The translations under genes were made by a program, and so were the position numbers. This document shows, piece after piece, positions 37,125 to 45,739 of a DNA stretch of 64,000 nucleotides (the stretch's first letter is position 1; every line of letters begins with the position of its first letter). Below the pieces are notes generated by a model. The model was not told the origin of the DNA and made no database searches. It worked only from the letters and a program-made list of their open reading frames with translations. Origin of the DNA: Oceanobacter mangrovi (GTDB taxonomy: Bacteria > Pseudomonadota > Gammaproteobacteria > Pseudomonadales > Oceanobacteraceae); assembly GCF_019740315.1 (NCBI RefSeq), contig NZ_JAHXZR010000002.1, positions 374,001 to 438,000 on the forward strand, in the 5' to 3' direction.

Positions 37125-38573
37125 ATGACTACTGATGCCGTAATGGAAGCTTCTCTGGTTGGTGAAGTACTGGGCTTTACCCGCATCCCTGAAAACGATG
37201 AAAGCTATCCGGTGGTGAAGCAGGGTGTTGAAACCTTGCTGCAAGAGCTGCTGAAGCAGGACGAACAGTCAGTTCGTGTCGACAAGTCGTTTGTCGATCA
37301 GATGATCGAAGAACTGGACGCCCGTTTGAGCAAGCAGATGGATGCCATCCTGCACAATGAACAGTTCAAGAGTCTGGAACGTCCATGGCGCAGCCTCAAG
37401 TTTCTGGTTGATCGCACGGATTTCGCCCAGAACATCAAGCTGGAAATCCTCAACGCCAGCAAAGAAGACCTGATCGAAGATTATGAAGATGCACCGGACA
37501 TTACCCAGTCTGGTCTGTACCGTCGTGTCTACACCGACGAATACGGCCAGTTCGGTGGTGAACCGTACGGTGTTGTGCTGGGTGATTACACCTTTAATCA
37601 CCATGCCAAAGACATCAACCTGCTGAGCGAGATGGCTTCTCTGGGTGCTATGACCCATGCGCCGTTTATTGCCGCTGCCAGCTATGAATTCTTTGGTATC
37701 GACGATTATGAAGAGCTGCCTTCGCTGAAGGAGCTGGAGTCCATTTTCGAAGGTGCCCAATACGCCAAGTGGCAAAGCCTGCGTGAGTCTGATGACTCCC
37801 GTAACCTGGGTCTGGTGATGCCAGATTTCATGCTGCGCCCAACCTACGGCGAAGATCTGATGGTGCGTTCGTTCAACTATCAGGAAACCGTTTCTGGCAA
37901 GCAGGAATACCTGTGGGGTAATGCTGCGTTTGCTTATGCCAGCCGCCTGGCTGACAGCTTTGCCAAGTTCCGCTGGTGTCCAAACATTATTGGTCCGCAG
38001 TCTGGTGGTGCCCTGGAAGATCTGCCAATTCATGTGGTGGATGTGGATGGTACGGACCAGATCAATGGCCCGGTTGAGATCGTAATCTCTGACCGCAAGG
38101 AATTTGAACTATCTGAAATGGGCTTTATCCCGCTGACCCTGCGCAAGGGTGGCGATAATGCGGTGTTCTTCTCTTCCAACTCCGTACAGAAGCCGATCAA
38201 GTTCGAAAACACCGAAGAAGGCAACGTTGCCGAGATCAATTACAAGCTGGGTACCCAGCTGCCGTACTTGTTTATCGTCAGCCGTCTGGCGCACTACATC
38301 AAGGTGTTGCAGCGCGAAAACCTGGGCAGCTGGAAAACCCGTGCTGACCTGGAAACCGAGCTGAACAAATGGCTGCGCCGCTACGTGGCAGACCAGGAAA
38401 ATCCGTCCCCAGCGACTCGCAGCTCTCGTCCGTTGCGTAAAGCTGAGATTACGGTCTCTGAAGTTGAAAACGATGTGGGCTGGTACTCAGTGTCATTGAG
38501 TGTGACGCCACACTTCAAGTTCATGGGAGCTGATTTCACTCTGTCCCTGAGTGGAATTCTTGAGCGGGGCTAA
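37125..38573 (+). CDS. tssC: T6SS contractile sheath large subunit TssC
   Basis: 482 residues, typical length. The conserved TssC blocks are present: LDARLSKQMDAILHNEQF, LERPWRSLKFL, YGQFGGEPYGVVLGDY, the TQLPYLFIVSRLAHYIKVLQR segment, ETELNKWLRRYV and the C-terminal VTPHFKFMGADFTLSL. It is the major sheath component with TssB and is normally recycled by ClpV (TssH), which is not encoded in this window. Confidence 0.97.
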   Translation: MTTDAVMEASLVGEVLGFTRIPENDESYPVVKQGVETLLQELLKQDEQSVRVDKSFVDQMIEELDARLSKQMDAILHNEQFKSLERPWRSLKFLVDRTDFAQNIKLEILNASKEDLIEDYEDAPDITQSGLYRRVYTDEYGQFGGEPYGVVLGDYTFNHHAKDINLLSEMASLGAMTHAPFIAAASYEFFGIDDYEELPSLKELESIFEGAQYAKWQSLRESDDSRNLGLVMPDFMLRPTYGEDLMVRSFNYQETVSGKQEYLWGNAAFAYASRLADSFAKFRWCPNIIGPQSGGALEDLPIHVVDVDGTDQINGPVEIVISDRKEFELSEMGFIPLTLRKGGDNAVFFSSNSVQKPIKFENTEEGNVAEINYKLGTQLPYLFIVSRLAHYIKVLQRENLGSWKTRADLETELNKWLRRYVADQENPSPATRSSRPLRKAEITVSEVENDVGWYSVSLSVTPHFKFMGADFTLSLSGILERG

Positions 38574-38581
38574 GGCCTGAC

Positions 38582-38604
38582 ACGCCGCTTCGTAGAGGCG
38601 GCGT
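38582..38604 (+). terminator. Hairpin between tssC and hcp (possible attenuator or weak terminator)
   Basis: ACGCCGC (38582-38588) pairs with GCGGCGT (38598-38604) around a 9-base loop. Only a short TTTT lies 6 bases further on, so termination would be partial. It may separate sheath expression from hcp, or protect the 3' end of the sheath message. Confidence 0.4.
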
Positions 38605-38687
38605 AATACGTTTTGTAAAGCGACGCAGTCATAGTTCGGGGTCTTGCACTCCGATTTATGGGCAACCAATAAGATAGGAATCAAGAC

Positions 38688-39233
38688 ATGCCAAATGAAA
38701 TTTTCGTAACTATCGAAGACTCCGAAGGTAATAACCTGACAGAAGGCGCTTCTTCCAAGGAAAGTATCGGTGCCTACTACAAGGAAAACCACGAAGACAA
38801 AATCTTTGTGCAGGCACTGGAACAGCGCAGCGTTCTGCCAACGGATCCTCGCAACGGTCAGGTGACGGGCGTTCGTCGCTACGAATACCTGGAAATCACC
38901 AAGCTGATCGACAAGAGCAGCCCACTGCTGGCTCAGTTGCTGTCCCAGCCGACTGACCTGAACATCCATGTTGAGTTCTACCGTTCTCCAGACGAAACCA
39001 GCTCTGGTGAGCCAGTTCGTTACTACCAGATCAAAATGTCTGAAGCCAAACTGATCAGTCTGGAAACCCTGTCTCCAGACGCGATGAACCCGGCTAACGA
39101 CAATTTCATGGCCTACGAGCGCGTTCGTTTCAGCTTCAACGCAGTAGCCTGGAAACACGACGTAAGCGGTACTGAAGCGGTTGATACTGCTTCTAACGGC
39201 GAAAACGCTGAAAGCGTTGCATTCGACGATTAA
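38688..39233 (+). CDS. hcp: T6SS tube protein Hcp (TssD), first copy
   Basis: 181 residues of the Hcp1 type: IFVTIEDSEGNNLTEG at the start, RRYEYLEITKLIDKSSPLLAQLL in the middle, then VEFYR and YYQIKMSEAKLISLETLSPD. Hcp hexamers stack to form the inner tube and are secreted. AGGA lies about 8 bases before the ATG. The codon usage looks strongly expressed, and a hairpin on each side makes it a separately tunable unit. It has a 20-residue acidic tail. Confidence 0.93.
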   Translation: MPNEIFVTIEDSEGNNLTEGASSKESIGAYYKENHEDKIFVQALEQRSVLPTDPRNGQVTGVRRYEYLEITKLIDKSSPLLAQLLSQPTDLNIHVEFYRSPDETSSGEPVRYYQIKMSEAKLISLETLSPDAMNPANDNFMAYERVRFSFNAVAWKHDVSGTEAVDTASNGENAESVAFDD

Positions 39234-39252
39234 TTCAGTCGATTGAACGGGC

Positions 39253-39280
39253 AGGGGGGATGGATCTGTCCCCCTTGTTT
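39253..39280 (+). terminator. Probable terminator after hcp
   Basis: GGGGGA (39255-39260) pairs with TCCCCC (39269-39274) around an 8-base loop, with flanking AG/TT pairs possible. TTGTTT follows. The stem is strong and the T run is interrupted, so readthrough into tssJ is likely. Confidence 0.6.
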
Positions 39281-39378
39281 GTATCTGGAGTCCGGGTTTA
39301 TGGCCCAAATCAGATCACTACTAAAAGAATATGTGGATTGTGCCGCGGTCTGGCGTCACCTTGGAAAGGTCTAAGGAT

Positions 39379-40074
39379 ATGAAAAAGTTCATCGCAATTC
39401 TGGGGTTGGTTATCAGCCAGCTTGCCATGCAGGGTTGTGCTACCAAGCCGCTTGCCTGGAATGGCAGCATTGAAGATGAACCGCCTCTGAGTATTGATGA
39501 TGCCAACGAATCCGGTAACAACTGGGTTTGGCTCGATCAGACATCTGACTGGTTTTATCGCGATGGCGATCCGGTCAAAGCCGATTACATGACCTGGGAC
39601 TACGATGGCAAAGGTATTGCCATGCGTTTTGTTGCGCCCAAACAACTGAATCTCCATTCCGGCAAACCGCACACCCTGTATCTGCGGGTGTACCAGCTCT
39701 CCGACCTCAAGGTGTTTAACGACATCAGCAAAAGCCAGGCTGGTATTCGTGAGCTGCTGACCAGCGCTGAGATTGATCCAACCTTTCTGACCAAGGAAGA
39801 GTATGTGATTGCGCCGGATGAAATGCTCAAAGTCACCCTCGAACGGATGAAAGAAACCCGCTTTGTGGCAATTGTGGCCGGTTATTACCAGCTCGATCCC
39901 AAGGAAGTGGTGCGTGTCTTCCCGATTCCTGCCGTGGCTGCCCGTAATGATGGTGGCTGGATGACTCGTCTCAACCCGTTTGCGGACGACTTGCCGCCGG
40001 AAGCTGCACGTATCAAGGCATGGGTAGATCTGGGTGTGACCAAGGTGTCACGCCTGCAAATGATCGCTGAATAA
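39379..40074 (+). CDS. tssJ: T6SS outer-membrane lipoprotein TssJ
   Basis: 231 residues from ATG 39379. A lipoprotein signal peptide ends at the lipobox AMQGC with acylated Cys19. The body has the TssJ pattern of paired beta strands (HTLYLRVYQLSDLKVFN) and a conserved VRVFPIP block. It is longer than many TssJ proteins because of an acidic insert after the signal (DEPPLSIDDANESGNN) and a C-terminal extension. TssJ anchors the TssL-TssM complex to the outer membrane. Confidence 0.88.
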   Translation: MKKFIAILGLVISQLAMQGCATKPLAWNGSIEDEPPLSIDDANESGNNWVWLDQTSDWFYRDGDPVKADYMTWDYDGKGIAMRFVAPKQLNLHSGKPHTLYLRVYQLSDLKVFNDISKSQAGIRELLTSAEIDPTFLTKEEYVIAPDEMLKVTLERMKETRFVAIVAGYYQLDPKEVVRVFPIPAVAARNDGGWMTRLNPFADDLPPEAARIKAWVDLGVTKVSRLQMIAE

Positions 40075-40150
40075 TATTAATTTCCCGCCGTGCCGGTGCC
40101 GCCAAAGGTAACCGGCGAGGCTGAAGGTTTAACCTGTAAGGATTTCATCG

Positions 40151-41542
40151 GTGAACTTCAAACAGCCGCTTTCCTGGTATCAGGGGCAGTTTCTGCAGCC
40201 CCAGCATTTTCAAGCCGCCAGTTATCACAACGAGCAGCTGGTCATTCAGTATATGCGTGAGCTGACGCCGTACCCCTGGGGTGTGGCGCGCATGCAACTG
40301 GAAGAGCAGGCGCTGGCTGGTGGCGTGGTGGAACTGCGTTATATCAAGGCTCTGTTTGAAGACGGCACGCTGGTGGAGTTTCCTGATAACGCCCATGTGC
40401 GCTCCCGCAGCGTCGATGGTTTCTGGGATGATCGTACCCAGCCGCTGAAGGTTTATCTGGGCTTGAGCAAGCTCGACCCAACCTCTGCCAACGTTACCGA
40501 AGTACCAAGCCTGGCTTCGGCACCACAGATTCACAGCCGTTACGTCGGTATTACCGAAGGCGCGGAAATGTCCGATCTGCATCAGGGCAATACCAGCACT
40601 TCGGTGAAAACCCTGCAGTACGCGCTGGCGCTGTATTTTGAATCGGAAATTGCCGACCTCAACGACAAGCAGCTGATGCCGCTGTTTGCACTGGAGCAGC
40701 ACGGTGAAGAAATCCTGCTCAGCGAAGACTGTATTGCGCCGGTGCTGAAACTGTCCGGCTCCGCCTTGCTGATGAGCCGTATCAAGGGCATTCGTGACGA
40801 ACTGCTGGGTCGCAGCAAGCAGCTGGAAAACTACAAGAATACGCCAACTTCGCGGGCAGCCGAGTTCAACCCGGTGGCCGAACGTTACCGTTCCGCCTTG
40901 CGTTTGCTGGCTCATTACGCGCCGATGCTGCAGCACTGGTTCGAAAATCCGGGAGTGCATCCAGCCGATATTTACGGCTGTCTGCGCAGCCTGATTGGTG
41001 AACTGAGCACCTTCTCGCACAAGGTTAACCTGCTGGGTGAGTCCACTGGCAATGGCCCGTCCTTGCCGCGCTACAACCATAATGAACTGGCGGCGACCTT
41101 CCTGGCCGCCAGCAACATGATTGTCAGCTTGCTGGACGAACTGACCGTCAGTCCGGAACTGCTGGTGCGCTTCAACCGCGACGGCAGTAACCGCTTCTCG
41201 GCCGAGCTGCCATCCGAGTTCTTCGCCCGCCAGAACGATTTGTATCTGATGCTGGAAAGCAGCCGACCATACGCCGAGCTGGCGGAGTCGTTCGAAGGCT
41301 TCGCCAAGCTGGGTGCCAGCAAGGAAATCGACATCTTCAGCCAGCGCGCCATTCCGGGTATTACGCTGCGTTTGTTCCCGGATCAGCCAACCGGTCTGGA
41401 GCGTCGTCCGAAGGTGTCTTACTTCACGCTCGATCGCGACAGTGAAAAATGGAAGTCGGTATCGGATCAGGGCCAGATTACCCTGCTGTGGGATGACGCC
41501 CCGGCAGACCTGGTCGTCGAGATGGTTGTCGTACGCGGCTAA
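40151..41542 (+). CDS. tssK: T6SS baseplate protein TssK
   Basis: 463 residues, GTG start with TAAGGA 8 bases upstream. It opens with PLSWYQGQFLQPQHFQ, the TssK signature (W-GxFLxPQHFQ), followed by YPWGVARM and, near the C-terminus, IPGITLRLFPD and YFTLDRDSEKWK. TssK trimers join the baseplate to the membrane complex through TssF, TssG, TssL and TssM. The gene precedes tssL and tssM, the usual order. Confidence 0.96.
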   Translation: MNFKQPLSWYQGQFLQPQHFQAASYHNEQLVIQYMRELTPYPWGVARMQLEEQALAGGVVELRYIKALFEDGTLVEFPDNAHVRSRSVDGFWDDRTQPLKVYLGLSKLDPTSANVTEVPSLASAPQIHSRYVGITEGAEMSDLHQGNTSTSVKTLQYALALYFESEIADLNDKQLMPLFALEQHGEEILLSEDCIAPVLKLSGSALLMSRIKGIRDELLGRSKQLENYKNTPTSRAAEFNPVAERYRSALRLLAHYAPMLQHWFENPGVHPADIYGCLRSLIGELSTFSHKVNLLGESTGNGPSLPRYNHNELAATFLAASNMIVSLLDELTVSPELLVRFNRDGSNRFSAELPSEFFARQNDLYLMLESSRPYAELAESFEGFAKLGASKEIDIFSQRAIPGITLRLFPDQPTGLERRPKVSYFTLDRDSEKWKSVSDQGQITLLWDDAPADLVVEMVVVRG

Positions 41543-41552
41543 GGGATGACAG

Positions 41553-42212
41553 ATGAGACTCATTGATTGCTTTATCGACAGTTTGGCCTACACGCTGGAG
41601 CTGGTACGCAATGCTGGTACTGGCATGGCTGCCGCCAGTTATGAAGACGTTCGCAGCCATTTGCAAAGCCAGCTGAACTCGGTCGAAGGTCCTGCCAGTC
41701 ACGGTGGTTACAGCCTGCCGCAGGTTCGCACCGCACGTTTTGCGGTCATCGCCTTTATCGACGAGCAGCTGGTCTCGAACGACTGGCCGGGTCGTGACGC
41801 CTGGGCGCGCAATTTGCTGCAACGGGAGTTCTACGAAACCACCAACGCCGGGGTCGAGTTCTTCACTCGTCTTGACGCTCTCAACCCGTTTAACCCGGCC
41901 GAGCTGGACATTCGTGAGGTGTATTACTACTGCCTGACACTGGGCTTCTGTGGCAAGTTTTACGGTGAAGGTGCGCAGTCTTCACTGGCCAAAATCAAGC
42001 GTGACAACTACGAGTTGCTGGTGGACGAGAGTGGCGACACCAGTCTGTTCCCGGAAGCACTCGGCCAACAGAAAAGCAGTAGTCAGCTGAAAGCCCGGCG
42101 TGATTTTACCGCCCTGTATTACGGTCTGCCGGTGTTGCTGATTATTGGTTCGTTTTTCTATTTCCGTAAAGAGATGTTGGACATGGCCAACTTCCTGTTG
42201 ATCTCCGTATAA
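41553..42212 (+). CDS. tssL: T6SS inner-membrane protein TssL (DotU-like)
   Basis: 219 residues. It has a cytoplasmic helical domain with RFAVIAFIDEQLVSNDWPG, LQREFYETTNAGVEFF and REVYYYCLTLGFCGKFYG, then a single C-terminal membrane helix (about 190-206, LPVLLIIGSFFYF). No peptidoglycan-binding OmpA domain is fused, so this is the short form. It partners with TssM. Confidence 0.94.
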   Translation: MRLIDCFIDSLAYTLELVRNAGTGMAAASYEDVRSHLQSQLNSVEGPASHGGYSLPQVRTARFAVIAFIDEQLVSNDWPGRDAWARNLLQREFYETTNAGVEFFTRLDALNPFNPAELDIREVYYYCLTLGFCGKFYGEGAQSSLAKIKRDNYELLVDESGDTSLFPEALGQQKSSSQLKARRDFTALYYGLPVLLIIGSFFYFRKEMLDMANFLLISV

Positions 42213-42238
42213 CCAGCAGCCAAGAGAGAAGTTGATCC

Positions 42239-45200
42239 ATGAAAAAATTCTTTAAATTCCTGCTCTGGTTACTGGTCTGGCTGCTAATCGCCGCGGCTTG
42301 TGTGGCTGGTGCCTTGTTCACCGGTAACAGCCTGGAACTGGGCCTGCAGATCTTTGGTGTCATTTTTGGCATCTATCTGGCGTTTATCATTATTCGCAAG
42401 ATCGTTATCTATTACCGCGCCAAGAAGAAAGTGGAGTCACTGGTTAATGTCGAGAAGACCAGCGGTGAAAAACGCAGCCTGAACTTCTGGAAGCAAACCA
42501 GCGGCCTCGACAAAAACTTCAAGGCAGTGCTGAAGATCCTCAACGGCAGTTACCTCAAGGTTCATGGCGAACCCGTGTATGTGCTGCCGTGGTTCGTCAT
42601 GTTGGGTCACGACAACAGCGGCAAGAGCCATGCGCTGGGTCAGGCCAACCTGCCGATGCCCACCATTGAAGGCCAGACGGCGCTTAACAGTGATGACGGT
42701 CTGAACTGGTATTTCTACAACCAGGCCATTGCCATTGATACCCCGGGAACCTACATCGCCGATGTTGAAAGCAGTCGTAACGACGAGTGGCTGAAGCTAC
42801 TGTCGTTGCTCAACAAACATCGTTCCCGCGAGCCGATCAACGGCGTTGTAGTGGCGCTGCCGATGGATGTGTTGCTGGAAGGCAACAGCCAGAAGCTGAT
42901 CGAAATGGGTACCCAGGCGCGCAAGAACCTTGAACAGCTGATTCAGGTGCTGCACGTACAGGTGCCGATTTATCTGGTGGTGACCAAGCTGGATGAACTG
43001 CCGGGTGTGAACGACTGGATTGCCACCATGGATCAGGACAAGTTCCGTGATCCTCTGGGTCTGATCAACCAGAAAGAACAGCAGCCAGAAGATTTCGTTG
43101 AGCAAACCGTTGCCGCGATTGGCGAACGACTGAAGTATTTGCAGCTGTCTGCATTGCAGGACGAACAGGCCAGTGCCGATCTGATCCGCCTGCCAACCCG
43201 CTTTGAAGCGCTGGAGCGCCATCTGGTGACCTATGCCCAGAGCATTTTCCAACAGAACCCGTATCAGAAAACACCGATGTTCCGTGGCCTTTACTTTATT
43301 GGTGAAGCCCGCAACGTCGAATTGCAGACCGATTCCCAGGGCCGAGGCCTGTTCTCGCACCGCCTGTTTACTGAAATCGTTCCGGCCGAGCGTGGCCTGA
43401 TTTCGTCACTGGCGCGGGCCGAGAAGGTAGAAACCAACCGCAAGCTGGGCAAGGCTGCGATCTGGTATCTGGCTTCCGCCGGTGTGTTTGCAGCGCTGTA
43501 TTCCAACTACCGTGGCAACTTCGGCCTGCTCGAAGACATGACCAACCAGAATGCCGGCAGCTTTGAAGAAGCGGTGGCGCTGGAGCAGAACATCAACACC
43601 CTGTACGACTACCGGGCGATGGTGAATAAGCTGGCCGATAACAACTGGGCGCCCTGGTTTGGCATGGCGGTGGAAACCCCGGCATTTGTCTCCGGCCTGC
43701 AGGACATGTTTGCCGAACGCGTCCACAGCCGCCTGATTGCCCGGGCTGACCAGGTGTTCTCGACCGCCATGAACAGCGCCATGTATTCCAGTGGCGAGGT
43801 GTCGGAAGAAGAAATCGTCGCCTTCATCAGCACGCTGGTACGCCGTATCAACATTCTTGATGCCTACATGGGCGGTGCCAGCGAAAGCGACCTCAACGAA
43901 ATGCCGTTGCCGTACAGCGACAGCGACGCCGACCTGTTTGGCATTCGTGACGTTGCTACCGTCGACAAGATGAACAATCTGTACCTGCAATCCTTGTTAT
44001 GGACCACCGACAAGAGCCAGCTGGAACAGGATCTGAAAATGATGGAAGACCAGCTGCGCAGCATTCTGGTCAAGAGCAAGGCGCTGGCCAACTGGCTGAT
44101 TCCATGGGCCAACCGGGTATCCCAAAACGAAGTCGTGAAAGTGTCTGACTTCTGGATCGCCGGTACCGGTGAAATGAAAAATGACGTGGTGATTTCCGGT
44201 GCCTACACGCTGGCCGGTAAAGAGCAGATCGACAGCTTTATCGAGCAGATTCGTACCACCAAACGCTACGATGAAATCCTTGATGAAATTCTGCCAGGCT
44301 TCCAGGCGACTTATCAGAAGCAATATCTGAAGCAGTGGGAATCCTTTGCCAGCAACTTCTTCAATGGTAGTCAGAAGCTGCGTAACCGCGATGAGTGGCT
44401 GACCGTCATCAACAATTTGTCGACCGGCCGCAACATTTTCTTCAACGCACTGGATCTGGTTTACGAGCAGATCGAGCCGTACAAGGATGACGCTGGTCTG
44501 CCAGACTGGGCCACGATGGTTTCCTACTATCAGGACATGCGTGCCTACGGACCGGATGAAAACACCGATAATGGCAAGCAGAACAAGGTGCTGGCCAAAA
44601 TGGCTCTCAAAGTGGTTGGCAAGGCTGGCCCGGTTGGCAAGGCTATTGCCGGTGCTGGCAAGTCAGGCATGAAAACCCAGAAGAAACTCGACAAGGCCGC
44701 TGGCAAGTCGGGCCCGTCGGTTGACGAGCGTGAAATGCAGCTGGAGCAGGCGGGTGCCTTGCTGGGCGATTACCGCAAGTCGCTGTCTGACTTCGTTTAC
44801 AGTGCCGAAACCCGCTCCGTTTCCTACGCTGCCATGGCGGCGCTGTACACCACGCCGGATCGTCCGGATACAGGCGACAGCTCGCTGGCGGGTGGTTACA
44901 AGTCACTGAAGAGTCTGCAGGCAATTGTTGGCAAGGAAAACCGCGACAACCGTGCTTTCTGGAACCTGTATATGGGTCCGTTGCAGTTGATGCGCGAGTT
45001 CATGCTGGATGAGTCGGCCTGTGAAGTGCAGCAAAACTGGCAGAACAACTTCCTGGCAGCGCTCGAAGGCGTGCCGGAGTACAAGTTGCCGGAACTGGCA
45101 TTTGGTGAAGGCGGCAAGCTGTGGCAGACCCTGGATACTGATTTGATGCCGTTTGTGAAAGCCCAATACGGTGCCGGTTACAGTGCCCAGCGTGCGCTTG

Positions 45201-45739
45201 GTGACGTGTATCCGTTGACCGCTGACTTCCTCGAATTCGCGGCCCGTGCCAAGGATGCCAAGCAAGCCAAGCAGGACACCTATCGTGTTGATGTTAAAGG
45301 CATGCCAACCAGTACCAACCTGGATGCCAAGTATCACGTCAGCAAAACCGTGCTGGAACTGCGTTGTGCTGATCAGGTAACTGATTTGACCAACCTCAAC
45401 TTCCCGGTGACCCAGAACTATCAATGGAACAACGCCTGTGGCGATGTCAGCCTGACCATCGACCTGGGTCGTTTCACGCTGCAAAAACGTTACGAAGGTC
45501 CACTTGGCTTCCCGCTGTTCCTGCAGGATTTCGCCAGCGGTCAGAAGCGCTTTACGCCATCGGATTTTCCGTCCAATGCCGAGCAGCTGCGTGAGTCTGG
45601 TGTCAGCTTCATCGAAGTGGAATACCGCATCACCGGTCAGGAAGCCTTGCTGAAGTCGCTGGATAACCGTGATCTGGTGATTCCGCGCGAGATTGCCCAG
45701 TGCTGGCCAACGCCAGTTGCCGCGGTGGCAGAAGAATAA
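42239..45739 (+). CDS. tssM: T6SS inner-membrane protein TssM (IcmF-like)
   Basis: 1166 residues. Two N-terminal membrane helices (about 6-26 and 36-58) precede a cytoplasmic GTPase-like domain with a Walker A motif GHDNSGKS (about 123-130) and DTPGTY. A third helix lies near 406-422, followed by a large periplasmic part that reaches TssJ. The C-terminal beta domain is recognisable (ELRCADQV, ISF-like IEVEYRIT). It shares one base with the following gene (TAATG), so the sheath-fusion gene is translationally coupled to the membrane complex. Confidence 0.96.
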   Translation: MKKFFKFLLWLLVWLLIAAACVAGALFTGNSLELGLQIFGVIFGIYLAFIIIRKIVIYYRAKKKVESLVNVEKTSGEKRSLNFWKQTSGLDKNFKAVLKILNGSYLKVHGEPVYVLPWFVMLGHDNSGKSHALGQANLPMPTIEGQTALNSDDGLNWYFYNQAIAIDTPGTYIADVESSRNDEWLKLLSLLNKHRSREPINGVVVALPMDVLLEGNSQKLIEMGTQARKNLEQLIQVLHVQVPIYLVVTKLDELPGVNDWIATMDQDKFRDPLGLINQKEQQPEDFVEQTVAAIGERLKYLQLSALQDEQASADLIRLPTRFEALERHLVTYAQSIFQQNPYQKTPMFRGLYFIGEARNVELQTDSQGRGLFSHRLFTEIVPAERGLISSLARAEKVETNRKLGKAAIWYLASAGVFAALYSNYRGNFGLLEDMTNQNAGSFEEAVALEQNINTLYDYRAMVNKLADNNWAPWFGMAVETPAFVSGLQDMFAERVHSRLIARADQVFSTAMNSAMYSSGEVSEEEIVAFISTLVRRINILDAYMGGASESDLNEMPLPYSDSDADLFGIRDVATVDKMNNLYLQSLLWTTDKSQLEQDLKMMEDQLRSILVKSKALANWLIPWANRVSQNEVVKVSDFWIAGTGEMKNDVVISGAYTLAGKEQIDSFIEQIRTTKRYDEILDEILPGFQATYQKQYLKQWESFASNFFNGSQKLRNRDEWLTVINNLSTGRNIFFNALDLVYEQIEPYKDDAGLPDWATMVSYYQDMRAYGPDENTDNGKQNKVLAKMALKVVGKAGPVGKAIAGAGKSGMKTQKKLDKAAGKSGPSVDEREMQLEQAGALLGDYRKSLSDFVYSAETRSVSYAAMAALYTTPDRPDTGDSSLAGGYKSLKSLQAIVGKENRDNRAFWNLYMGPLQLMREFMLDESACEVQQNWQNNFLAALEGVPEYKLPELAFGEGGKLWQTLDTDLMPFVKAQYGAGYSAQRALGDVYPLTADFLEFAARAKDAKQAKQDTYRVDVKGMPTSTNLDAKYHVSKTVLELRCADQVTDLTNLNFPVTQNYQWNNACGDVSLTIDLGRFTLQKRYEGPLGFPLFLQDFASGQKRFTPSDFPSNAEQLRESGVSFIEVEYRITGQEALLKSLDNRDLVIPREIAQCWPTPVAAVAEE

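Noticed and set aside
38640-38687. Sigma-54 or sigma-70 promoter before hcp
   Set aside because: The TTGCAC there has no -10 at a proper distance, and no GG-N10-GC pair is present.
45700-45738. Upstream extension of the TssB-TssC fusion frame into tssM
   Set aside because: It lies inside tssM; ATG 45739 shares one base with the tssM stop and begins the TssB-like domain at the expected distance.
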